From NCBI GenBank assembly GCA_016763955.1, contig JAESSU010000356.1, positions 1 to 8,072 of the forward strand: a stretch of 8,072 nucleotides of DNA, in the 5' to 3' direction. Shown here piece by piece: positions 1-6,440 of this stretch. The position numbers were made by a program, and so were the translations under genes. Each line of letters starts with the position of its first letter. Position 1 is the first letter of the stretch. This DNA is from Phycisphaeraceae bacterium (GTDB lineage Bacteria > Planctomycetota > Phycisphaerae > Phycisphaerales > Phycisphaeraceae). Under the pieces are notes generated by a model that was not told where the DNA came from, made no database searches, and worked only from the letters and a program-made list of their open reading frames with translations.

Positions 1-1106
1 AGTCGCCGGTGGTTTTAGCTGCCTGCGTTTTGCTTTGGACGCTGCTATGGCTCGGTGCAATGGACGTTGCGGTGAACGTGATGTTTGCGTATCCCAAAAC
101 CCCTGATGCCAAGCCCAGCAGGTTGCAACAGTATTTTGAATACGGTCGCTCCACCGAAGGTAAAATTCGGTACATGGTCGGCGACACCAATAACACAACC
201 GCATCGGTGAGTCTAGCAGGATGGATGGATGATGGTAGAGTTCGTCCCATCACAGCAGCAGAACCCAAGGGCATCCTCGTGGCAGTCTATGGTCAGAGTT
301 TTACGCAACATGCAGCTAACGCTTGGGCAAAACAAAACGATCAACTCACGATGCGAATGATCCTTGGCCCAGGTGCGCCACTTAACCATTCCTATGCAAG
401 TTATCTTGAAGACCGAGATAAACATGATGCGAAAGTTTGCTTGCTAGGCATACTTGCAAGCTCACTGCCATACCTAGACACCGTCGCGGGGATGACGTGG
501 AGTTTTGAAAGGCCGTACACTTTTATGTTCCCACGTTATACAGTTAACCAGGGCAAGTTGTCTGTCATTGATCCAACGATTCATAGTATGGGGCAGTTTC
601 GTGAGGCACTAAACGACCCGACGCGATGGTCACAACTTAAAACCTATGTTCACAAGCAAGATACGTTTTTTGATCCGCTAACTTTCAATGCCAATGTGTC
701 AGATCATTCCGTGATCGCCCGAATGCTCAAGCGAGCGTGGGGCCAGCGACACATGCAGATGATGCGCGCAGCTTACCATACAAATCGTGGTTACAACACC
801 CAAAGTGGTATTGCTCAGACAGCCCGTTTTCTGGTGGTCGATTGGGCCCAAAAAGTCCGAGCAGACGGCCGGCTCCCCATCGTATATATCATCAATGACC
901 GAGGCTATTGGGATCATCTCTATCAGGAATTGGGCTCGACTCTAGATCAGCACGGCATTGCTTATGTCAGCACACATGAATATGCACCTGCTGATGATTT
1001 ATCCAATTTCCAGTCTGACGGTCATTTCATCCATGCGGTGGACCAAATCACGGCTCAGAAATTTCAAACGATCTTAGATGAGTCGTTTGCACCTGTCATG
1101 CAATAG
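1..1106 (+). CDS. Membrane-anchored SGNH-hydrolase-like protein (5' partial)
   Basis: The frame is open to the left edge (the first full codon is at position 3), so the true start probably lies upstream. GTG at 9 is the first possible start inside the window, but no ribosome site can be judged. Counting from that GTG, residues 2-27 are strongly hydrophobic with no charge until D19, which suggests a membrane anchor with the rest outside the cytoplasm. G95-Q-S97-F resembles SGNH block I (usually GDSx) with S97 as candidate nucleophile, and S336-D-G-H339 resembles the C-terminal Asp/His block. Between them, GPGAPLNHSY (120-129) followed by a hydrophobic strand fits the oxyanion-hole region. Such anchored SGNH proteins often acylate or deacylate surface polysaccharide; that role is inferred. 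The gene ends at TAG 1104-1106 with no clear terminator and seems unrelated to the sugar genes further right. Confident that it is a real gene, moderately confident of the fold. Confidence 0.75.
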   Translation, partial: SPVVLAACVLLWTLLWLGAMDVAVNVMFAYPKTPDAKPSRLQQYFEYGRSTEGKIRYMVGDTNNTTASVSLAGWMDDGRVRPITAAEPKGILVAVYGQSFTQHAANAWAKQNDQLTMRMILGPGAPLNHSYASYLEDRDKHDAKVCLLGILASSLPYLDTVAGMTWSFERPYTFMFPRYTVNQGKLSVIDPTIHSMGQFREALNDPTRWSQLKTYVHKQDTFFDPLTFNANVSDHSVIARMLKRAWGQRHMQMMRAAYHTNRGYNTQSGIAQTARFLVVDWAQKVRADGRLPIVYIINDRGYWDHLYQELGSTLDQHGIAYVSTHEYAPADDLSNFQSDGHFIHAVDQITAQKFQTILDESFAPVMQ

Positions 1107-1269
1107 CGTCCCAAACGCGATTAATCACCGAGGGGGAATTTTCCTAAATGCTTGTTTTTAAAAGAACTATTTGATTCTTGCAAACATTTTAAACGGCTCA
1201 AATAATAGGACTAAGACGTTTTTGGGTGGAATTTTACTGAGCCTATTCGAGAATTTTCTAGCAGCGGTC

Positions 1270-1297
1270 TTGCAAGGCAATGAGGAGATGTTAATAT
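1270..1297 (+). promoter_or_regulatory. Predicted sigma70-type promoter of tRNA-Gly
   Basis: TTGCAA (1270-1275) and TAATAT (1292-1297) are separated by 16 bases. This predicts transcription from about 1304, roughly 27 bases before the tRNA. The match to consensus is good, and the site sits where a stand-alone tRNA promoter should be. Confidence 0.5.
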
Positions 1298-1301
1298 ATG
1301 C

Positions 1302-1322
1302 GTCTCGTTGCAATAGCGAGAC
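1302..1322 (+). other. Hairpin in tRNA-Gly 5' leader
   Basis: GTCTCG (1302-1307) pairs with CGAGAC (1317-1322), and inner U-G, U-A and G-U pairs can extend the stem. It lies between the predicted start of transcription and the mature tRNA end at 1331. It could form part of the precursor leader removed by RNase P, but the predicted start at about 1304 may trim the lowest pairs. Confidence 0.3.
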
Positions 1323-1330
1323 CAACCTAA

Positions 1331-1403
1331 GCGGGTGTAGCTCAGTTGGTAGAGCATCACGTTGCCAACGTGATTGTCGACGGTTCAAGTCCGTTCACCC
1401 GCT
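1331..1403 (+). tRNA. tRNA-Gly (GCC)
   Basis: A complete cloverleaf of 73 bases is visible. The 7-bp acceptor stem pairs GCGGGTG (1331-1337) with CACCCGC (1396-1402), with T1403 as discriminator base. The D-arm contains AGTTGGTA. The anticodon stem TCACG/CGTGA encloses loop TTGCCAA with anticodon GCC at 1364-1366, which reads glycine codons GGC and GGU. The T-arm contains GGTTCAAGTCC. The CCA end is not encoded (CTT follows), so it must be added enzymatically. The gene is monocistronic, with its own promoter upstream and a terminator 7 bases downstream. Confidence 0.97.
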
Positions 1404-1410
1404 CTTTGCT

Positions 1411-1444
1411 AAACGGCTGACAGATGATGTCAGCCGTTTTTTTT
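1411..1444 (+). terminator. Rho-independent terminator of tRNA-Gly
   Basis: AAACGGCTGAC (1411-1421) pairs perfectly with GTCAGCCGTTT (1429-1439) around a 7-base loop. The stem runs into eight T residues (1437-1444). This is a textbook intrinsic terminator for the plus strand. It is less likely to act for the minus-strand AraC-family gene, because the T tract lies on the wrong side. Confidence 0.92.
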
Positions 1445-1541
1445 ATGCGCTGAAATTGAGATTACAAGTGATTGACTTGCTTACGGTACTGGTCGTTATT
1501 TTGTCTTGATTGATCCCACTTCTTGATCGTGGTTAGCTCAC

Positions 1542-2366
1542 TTAAACGTGCTGTCCTTGTCGGTAGGCTACGGGCGGTGTGCCTGTGAGGTTGGCTAAGA
1601 CGCGAGAAAAATGAAACCGGTCGGTAAAGCCGCATTGTTGGGCGATCTGTTCAACACTAGCATCACTAAATCGCAACAGTTTAGCGGCCTTGGCAATTCG
1701 CCGTTCGCGGATGTAGTGTGCAGGTGTCTGGCCGATTTCCAAAGCAAAACGTCTGACAAAATGATCACGACTCAAATGACAAAACGTCGCAAGCTTGGCA
1801 TTGTGTAATGCATGCTCGAGATGTTCTTCGATGTATTGCAATGTTTCAGCGAAGCGATGCGAGCCTTGCAAATACATTCTGCAAGTATCTAATTGCTCGT
1901 GAGTCAGTGAGTCCCATGCTTGACTCAGTGCGAGATTCAATAGCGATTGGATACGGTATTCAATGGCCAAAGTGTTCTGTGTTCCGAGCCAAGGTTGAGC
2001 TTCCAGGGACCGGCGTAATGATGTTAGCTCACGCGTGGAATCCAGCTCTAGAGGTTGGGTAAAGAGCTTGCGAATGAGAACCCCCGGCAAGCCCAGCAGG
2101 TCAAAGTGGATGTAGAAATGATCGATGATTTGATCATTGTGACAGTTGAATCCCACCCATGCGGGGATCAGATAAATACGTTTTTTTTCGAGTGTGTAAC
2201 GCTTGGCGTTTTTTAGTTTAATCCATGCGCCTTCGCTGTTATTGACATAAAGTCTCCAGAAGCTGCTGCAAACGTTTTTTGCATTCCAATCCGTCCCTAT
2301 GGGCCTGTTGTTGATCTCCAGAGTCTGTATAGAAATGGTGTTTTGGGGTTGCCAGGGTTGCTTCAT
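1542..2366 (-). CDS. AraC-family transcriptional regulator
   Basis: A DNA-binding activator or repressor of 274 aa from the chosen start. The N-terminal half looks like a cupin-type ligand-sensing domain, with a beta-rich stretch at residues 66-89 containing LIPAWVGFNCH. The C-terminal part, residues about 177-270, is a two-helix-turn-helix AraC domain: first HTH about 189-212 (LSRDHFVRRF), second about 237-265 (IAQQCGFTDRFHFSR), followed by the family's G-x-P motif (TGTPPVAYR). The frame also has an ATG at 2424-2426 (294 aa), but only the internal ATG at 2364-2366 has a ribosome site, AAGGA ending 9 bases upstream, so that start is preferred. The gene is divergent from the URO-D-like gene and separated from it by about 160 bases. 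In such layouts the regulator usually controls the divergent operon, here probably in response to a sugar or related ligand. Confidence 0.93.
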   Translation of the reverse strand: MKQPWQPQNTISIQTLEINNRPIGTDWNAKNVCSSFWRLYVNNSEGAWIKLKNAKRYTLEKKRIYLIPAWVGFNCHNDQIIDHFYIHFDLLGLPGVLIRKLFTQPLELDSTRELTSLRRSLEAQPWLGTQNTLAIEYRIQSLLNLALSQAWDSLTHEQLDTCRMYLQGSHRFAETLQYIEEHLEHALHNAKLATFCHLSRDHFVRRFALEIGQTPAHYIRERRIAKAAKLLRFSDASVEQIAQQCGFTDRFHFSRVLANLTGTPPVAYRQGQHV

Positions 2367-2440
2367 GCTCGTTTGTCCTTGTTGAATCACGCAGCCATTT
2401 AAATTCAATACAACATAAATAGACATATCATCGTCGTTAG

Positions 2441-2470
2441 TGTGCGTGGTCGCAAGTTAATGTGCAGGCT
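2441..2470 (+). promoter_or_regulatory. Candidate AraC-type direct-repeat operator
   Basis: TGTGCGTGGT (2441-2450) and TGTGCAGGCT (2461-2470) match at 7 of 10 positions and start exactly 20 bases apart, about two helical turns. This is the geometry used by AraC-family dimers on tandem half-sites. The right copy abuts a weak -35 position upstream of TACGAT (2493-2498), the candidate -10 for the URO-D-like gene, as expected for an activator touching RNA polymerase. The assignment is inferred from position and spacing. Confidence 0.35.
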
Positions 2471-2512
2471 AGAATTTTACATGCCGCTTAAATACGATAA
2501 AACCCGAAACAT

Positions 2513-2528
2513 GTAGGAGCATGCTGTG
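2513..2528 (+). promoter_or_regulatory. RBS deciding a GTG start
   Basis: TAGGAG (2514-2519) lies 6 bases before GTG at 2526-2528. The ATG at 2521 in another frame meets a stop after two codons, so the GTG is the start of the URO-D-like gene. Confidence 0.6.
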
Positions 2529-3649
2529 AGTAGAAAACGTGGTGAACAATTAATGGCTGGAAAAACGTTAGACCATCGTCTGCCGGTGATGGAGCATTTA
2601 ACTGGCATGTCATGCGAGGCGATCGTGCATTTCACGGGGATCAATCCCGTTGCCCAGCCGGATCGACTCAATGAAGCCTTTGGACGTTTGGCAGATGTTT
2701 TTGAGGTGGACCTGCTCTGGGGCGGGGGCTTGCCGGAAGTTGGGCGGGCGGTTTACGATTGGTCAGACGGGCAGATCGTCAAACTCAATCAAAAGGGTGA
2801 TCAAATGGTGCAGTGGGGCGTTTTTGGTGCGGGGCATCAGGAGGGCGGCCGCCATTTTACGCATATCCCGTTGCCCGCATCACTAGATGAAGCATTGAAC
2901 TTTGAGCCTTTAACATACTTTCCTAAGACGGTTGAAGAATATCGTGTGGCGTTCACTGCGGACTACGAAAAGATGCAGCGTAGTTGCGGTGATTTGTGCT
3001 TGCCGTTGCCGCATCACTATACGACCGCATTTCACTGGGCATTAGCGATTTTTGGTTTTGAATTGCTCTGTGAAGCGGGGATGGAGGAGGATCGCTTTGC
3101 GGTGTTGATGCAGAAGTTTGTGGACATCTCCGTGCGGATCACGACCGCTTGGTCACAGGTGCCCGGTGTTAAGGGGTTTATTTTGCATGATGACCTAGCG
3201 ATGACCAGCGGGCCGATCTTCGCACCGGATTGGTATCGGCGACATATTTTTGTGCATACCCCAAAAATTTCGAGCCTCTGAAAAAGGCGGGCATTCCCAT
3301 TGTGTTTACATCCGATGGCAACATTAACGCATTCATAGATGACATCTTTTTGGCCGGAGCAGACGGATTGAATTTTGAGTACACCGTCGATCTTGAGTAT
3401 CTGGTTAAAAATTACAATGAGAAGATTCTTATCGGTAATATGAACAGCCAAATACTTGCTGCCGGTCCGCTTGATGCGATCACGAGCGAAGTGCATCGCT
3501 GTTTGGAACTGGGCGGTCAGGCTAGGCAATTCGTCATCAATGTCGGCGGGCAGATTACGCATGATGTTTCCATCGCTCACTTAGAACACTACCTCAACGT
3601 TCGCAAACAACTTAGTCGCCAGTTAGCGGCTAACACATTGTCTGCTTAA
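2526..3649 (+). pseudogene. Uroporphyrinogen decarboxylase-superfamily protein, split by a -1 frame change
   Basis: The first frame (2526-3281, 251 aa, GTG start) gives the N-terminal two thirds of a URO-D-like TIM barrel, including FILHDDLAMTSGP and FAPDWYRRHIF near its end. It then runs into TGA at 3279. The -1 frame continues the protein without loss (PKNFEPLKKAG, then SDGNINAFIDDIF, GNMNSQILAAG and NVGGQITHD) to TAA at 3649. Joined at 3260-3266, the product is 374 aa, a normal length for the family. The ANLGHG region of true HemE, which carries a catalytic His, reads NVGGQI here, so this is probably not a haem-pathway enzyme. It belongs with the divergent URO-D group that includes corrinoid/cobalamin-linked methyltransferases, but its substrate is unknown. 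The break may be a real mutation, a sequencing error in a C4A5 run, or programmed frameshifting. The second piece has no credible start of its own (TTG at 3230, no proper ribosome site). A ferritin-like gene follows 33 bases downstream. Confidence 0.85.
3260..3266 (+). other. CCCAAAA slippery heptamer at the frame change
   Basis: In the zero frame the site reads C-CCA-AAA, which fits the X-XXY-YYZ pattern for -1 slippage. Re-pairing gives CCC-AAA-A and enters the frame that encodes the rest of the URO-D-like protein. Seven bases downstream, GCCT (3274-3277) can pair with AGGC (3285-3288), but four pairs is a weak stimulator, and no Shine-Dalgarno-like stimulator is seen upstream. Function is uncertain. 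Confidence 0.3.
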
Positions 3650-3682
3650 ATTGTTTTCTCATACCTCATGGAGATTAAAAAT

Positions 3683-5086
3683 ATGACCACCATTCCCGCT
3701 TTAACAGTTCGTAGTCAAGTCGATGTCAGTAGTGGCAAAGTGCCTCTTAGTGTACGTCGGCTTTGTGATTTAACCTATCTCGAACGTAGTATCCATCGCA
3801 TGCTTTGCGGATGGGGCAACCAGTTTCAAGGATGGGATGACAAGGTGGCGGTGTGTCGTCATGTGTGGGACCAAGCCTGCATCGTCGAGCGTTTGCGCAA
3901 TCGCATTACTCAGTTCCCCGGCGTGCAGGCAGATGAGCCGGTGTCAGTGGAGCTGGAACGATTGGTTAATACGGTACTTTGTGCCCCATCGTTTGAAGAC
4001 GCGTTGGATGGGATTTATCAGGTACTTAATACGTCAATAGTCAATGCGTATCTGGATTTCATTGGGGAGGTTTCTGGGATTCACGATGCGCCGACGCACC
4101 AGATCATTCGTGAGATTGTGACGATTAAAGATTTGCATCGTCGTTGGCGTAGTGAGTACCGCATGCGTGTGAATCACACCCCCGATGCGGTTTATATGCA
4201 ACGCATCAACGAGCAGTTGCAAGCGGTGGGCAACCTGTCATCTTCGGTTAAAGTTGATCCGCAACACACGGCTGATCCTGTGGGGGTGAACACAGACTTT
4301 AGGCCGTTGAAGCATCGCGTTGATCCTACGTGGAAAACGTACGGTGATCGTGATTTGCTGGACTGGATTGCAGTGGACTTTGCCCAGAGTATCGAATCGC
4401 GACAGTTGTTTTGGGCAGTGGGTTACATGCGTGAGCTAGGCTTGGCTATGGAGCAATTGTTGTGGTTATACGATTCGCATGATTTGCCTTGGGCGTTTGG
4501 TCTTGATGAGAGTCGGCATATGTGGGATGAATCACGCCATGGTGATTCGGGCTATGCACGGTTAAAGGAATTGGGGATCGACATCGGGGAAGTTGGTTTT
4601 GCGCATGTGCGTGGTTTGCAGCGTGATGATGCGAATCACAATGTCTCGCAACCGACAGAGCCCATGTCACCGACAGCGCTTTACGACGTTCTGTTCTTCA
4701 TCTGTATGGTCGCGGAGACGGGGCATTTTCGTGTGAAACGTGAAGCCTTTGCAGATTTTCGTGAGGGCGGTGATATGGCATCGGCGGAGATGATGCTCTA
4801 TGACATTATCGACGAAACGATGCATGTGCAGTACGGTCATCAGTGGCTAGAGACGTTGGCACGTCGTGCAGGTATTGAACATGAAGGTTATGAGAAACGA
4901 GCCAGTGGTCTTCGGCAGCAAAAGCAAATCGATGCCGACGCAAGGGCGGATATATTACGGAAAATGCCCGACCGCCAAGCGTGTCCTGTGTACCAAAATT
5001 ATCAGCAGCTACTTTCACACTTGCGTGAGCGATGTCCCTTGAGTAATGCCCGCACCTGCCCGCCACGGTCGTCTAAACCGATGTAA
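3683..5086 (+). CDS. Ferritin-like (probable di-iron) protein of unknown function
   Basis: A 467-aa protein that I cannot name. ATG 3683 is preferred over ATG 3668 because GGAG (3670-3673) lies 9 bases before it, while nothing resembling a ribosome site precedes 3668. The C-terminal half shows a four-helix di-iron ligand pattern: E251/E257 in a helix around MRELGLAMEQLL, then WDESRHGD (E283, H286), then VAETGHFRVK (E345), then IIDETMHVQYGH (E378, H381). That is E, ExxH, E, ExxH. The N-terminal half is also helical (LTYLERSIHRML, HVWDQACIVERLRNR, IREIVTIKDLH) and may be a degenerate second copy of the fold without a full ligand set. There is no signal peptide or membrane segment, so it is probably cytoplasmic. 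It lies 33 bases after the URO-D-like gene and is probably cotranscribed. Oxidase, oxygenase or iron-handling roles are all possible. The gene converges on the ROK gene with a 39-base gap (5087-5125) that holds no convincing terminator. Confidence 0.85.
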   Translation: MTTIPALTVRSQVDVSSGKVPLSVRRLCDLTYLERSIHRMLCGWGNQFQGWDDKVAVCRHVWDQACIVERLRNRITQFPGVQADEPVSVELERLVNTVLCAPSFEDALDGIYQVLNTSIVNAYLDFIGEVSGIHDAPTHQIIREIVTIKDLHRRWRSEYRMRVNHTPDAVYMQRINEQLQAVGNLSSSVKVDPQHTADPVGVNTDFRPLKHRVDPTWKTYGDRDLLDWIAVDFAQSIESRQLFWAVGYMRELGLAMEQLLWLYDSHDLPWAFGLDESRHMWDESRHGDSGYARLKELGIDIGEVGFAHVRGLQRDDANHNVSQPTEPMSPTALYDVLFFICMVAETGHFRVKREAFADFREGGDMASAEMMLYDIIDETMHVQYGHQWLETLARRAGIEHEGYEKRASGLRQQKQIDADARADILRKMPDRQACPVYQNYQQLLSHLRERCPLSNARTCPPRSSKPM

Positions 5087-5125
5087 CGGCTATGCCTGTA
5101 GGCTGACGAGATTGAGACTCTATTT

Positions 5126-6244
5126 TTATGAATCTGACACGTTGGGAAAGTACAAATGTGCTAACGCCAGTGCCGCGCCGTTGGCAGCAGGTTGAGGCTG
5201 TGGTTCGGTCCATAGATGCATCTGAACTCGATTGGCAAACTCACGCAAGAGTCGATTGCGAATCTGCTGAATAAGGTGATCCATGTAAGGCTCAATCGCG
5301 GGTAGGTCCGTCATCAATGTGACATGCGTGGGGCGGCAGAAATTCACCGCGTTGGAAAGCCCCATTGCAAGATGCTCTGTCATTTGTCCAAGTGCCTCAC
5401 AATGCTCATGCTTGGTTAAAGCAGTTGTCAGTTTGCCTTTGCCGCCAAGTTGTTTGTAGTACGGGGTGCTGAAAATTCGTTCTAAGCAGCCTTCTTGTCC
5501 GCAGTAGCATAAGGGGGTGCGCACTGGCAGTCGTGTGTGTCCTAGTTCGTTGGAACTGACGACGCAGCCTTTAAGGGGATGTCCGTCGACCAGTAATGTG
5601 GCGCCGAGCATGCCATCAGATATGAAAATAATAAGGTGATCGTTTTTCGGCCAAGTGGCATGCTCTAGGAGCCATCGCGTTGCCAGCGCGTTGGTGAGGT
5701 TGTCGATTGCTAGTAAGCCATCGGTTACTTTGTCGAGCGGTTTGAGTGAGACCTGTTTGCCATCAGGCCAAGCTGAGCTGAACAGAATTTTTCGGTCTGA
5801 CAGATCCAACGTGCCTGGGATGGCTAATCCTGTAAAAAGTGTTTGGGGCGTGATCATTTTTTTGAGCAATTTGCGAGCGGTGGGGATCAAAGTGGACGGG
5901 TCGCTTGCGGACACGTTTTTTGCGGTTCCCATGGCTTGGCCTAGCAGATTGTATCGCTCGCAATTCACTTGGCCAGGTGTGATCGATAGCCCTAAAACAT
6001 GTCGCTGCTGGGGATCAATCTCCAAATGCACGCTGGGGCGGCCACGCGGTTTGACATGCAAGGCCCCCTCACGCAATAGCCCCATTTGAATCAGCGTGGC
6101 AACGTCTTGACCAATCGTATTTTTGCGGCAGTCCATCTGACGATGCAGGTCCGAACGGCTGCACTGTCCTGCTTGACGGACGATGCTCAATTCGTGAGCA
6201 AGACGCGGAGGTAAAAGCGTGGGGATGGAATATTGCTGAGTCAT
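5126..6244 (-). CDS. ROK-family transcriptional repressor
   Basis: A 372-aa protein with an N-terminal winged helix (residues about 15-75: RSDLHRQMDCRKNTIGQDVATL, wing ending in RGRPSVHLEI) fused to a ROK sugar-kinase-like domain. The ROK zinc site is intact: N232-E-L-G-H236, then C246-Y-C248-G-Q-E-G-C253-LE. The H-x9-C-x-C-x4-C spacing equals that of E. coli Mlc. Kinase motifs are degraded: the phosphate-binding DxGGT region reads SITPGQ (87-92), and the usual NDAN catalytic Asp appears to be Asn (DNLTNA, 181-186; alignment by eye). It is therefore a sugar-responsive regulator rather than a kinase. It is divergent from the PIG-L/NagB-like operon, its likely target, and convergent with the ferritin-like gene. 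Unlike its neighbours it has no Shine-Dalgarno site; a promoter abuts the ATG, suggesting a leaderless mRNA. Confidence 0.93.
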   Translation of the reverse strand: MTQQYSIPTLLPPRLAHELSIVRQAGQCSRSDLHRQMDCRKNTIGQDVATLIQMGLLREGALHVKPRGRPSVHLEIDPQQRHVLGLSITPGQVNCERYNLLGQAMGTAKNVSASDPSTLIPTARKLLKKMITPQTLFTGLAIPGTLDLSDRKILFSSAWPDGKQVSLKPLDKVTDGLLAIDNLTNALATRWLLEHATWPKNDHLIIFISDGMLGATLLVDGHPLKGCVVSSNELGHTRLPVRTPLCYCGQEGCLERIFSTPYYKQLGGKGKLTTALTKHEHCEALGQMTEHLAMGLSNAVNFCRPTHVTLMTDLPAIEPYMDHLIQQIRNRLLREFANRVQMHLWTEPQPQPAANGAALALAHLYFPNVSDS

Positions 6245-6252
6245 GGAAACAT

Positions 6253-6281
6253 AATATACCCATCGCGTCCCATTTTGTCCG
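6253..6281 (-). promoter_or_regulatory. Predicted promoter of the ROK gene (leaderless start)
   Basis: On the minus strand, CGGACA (6281-6276) and TATATT (6258-6253) are separated by 17 bases. The expected transcription start, about 7 bases beyond the -10 box, falls within a few bases of the ATG at 6244-6242. The -35 match is only 4 of 6. Confidence 0.35.
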
Positions 6282-6389
6282 CGCCCAAAAACTTTGGAGA
6301 CCTAAACAAGAGTTCCCAGACCACGTGGACAAACAACAGGGCAAGGTCATTAACTAGGGATAGAGTCTGTTTTTTGTTTTAGTTAAGGG

Positions 6390-6419
6390 TTGACTGTATT
6401 ATATCGGATGCGATACAAT
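6390..6419 (+). promoter_or_regulatory. Predicted sigma70-type promoter of the PIG-L/NagB-like operon
   Basis: TTGACT (6390-6395) and TACAAT (6414-6419) are 18 bases apart, each matching consensus at 5 of 6. Transcription should begin near 6426, leaving a short leader before the ATG at 6441. AAAGG (6428-6432), 8 bases before the ATG, serves as ribosome site. Confidence 0.6.
6398..6419 (+). promoter_or_regulatory. Palindromic operator candidate over the -10 box
   Basis: ATTATATCG (6398-6406) and CGATACAAT (6411-6419) form an inverted repeat with 8 of 9 pairs around GATG. The core is TATCG-N4-CGATA apart from one mismatched outer position. It fills the promoter spacer and covers the whole -10 box, so a bound dimer would block RNA polymerase. 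The ROK protein encoded divergently is the obvious candidate to bind it; this is inference. Confidence 0.45.
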
Positions 6420-6440
6420 GTATTATTAAAGGTAGACTAA

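Noticed and set aside
1204..1247. Imperfect hairpin AATAGG/CCTATT upstream of the tRNA promoter
   Set aside because: Long loop, bulges and no T tract; not a credible terminator or ncRNA on this evidence.
1465..1479. CAAGT/ACTTG inverted repeat as a terminator for the AraC-family gene
   Set aside because: A 5-bp AT-rich stem without a following T tract on the minus strand.
1171..1509. 112-aa plus-strand frame
   Set aside because: It reads straight through the tRNA-Gly gene and its terminator, so it is not coding.
3032..3580. 182-aa minus-strand frame
   Set aside because: Antisense to the URO-D-like gene and crossing its frame change; no recognisable protein features or ribosome site support it.
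3230..3649. Independent gene in the second frame of the URO-D locus
   Set aside because: Its first start is TTG with no properly spaced ribosome site, and its product is only the C-terminal third of the URO-D fold. It is a continuation of the upstream gene.
5087..5125. Bidirectional terminator between the convergent ferritin-like and ROK genes
   Set aside because: There is a short T run (5123-5127), but only 3-bp stems (GCC/GGC, GAG/CTC) precede it; too weak to call.
6321..6328. CCACGTGG palindrome between the ROK and PIG-L genes
   Set aside because: Only 8 bp, flanks do not pair, and it is away from both predicted promoters; chance is a sufficient explanation.
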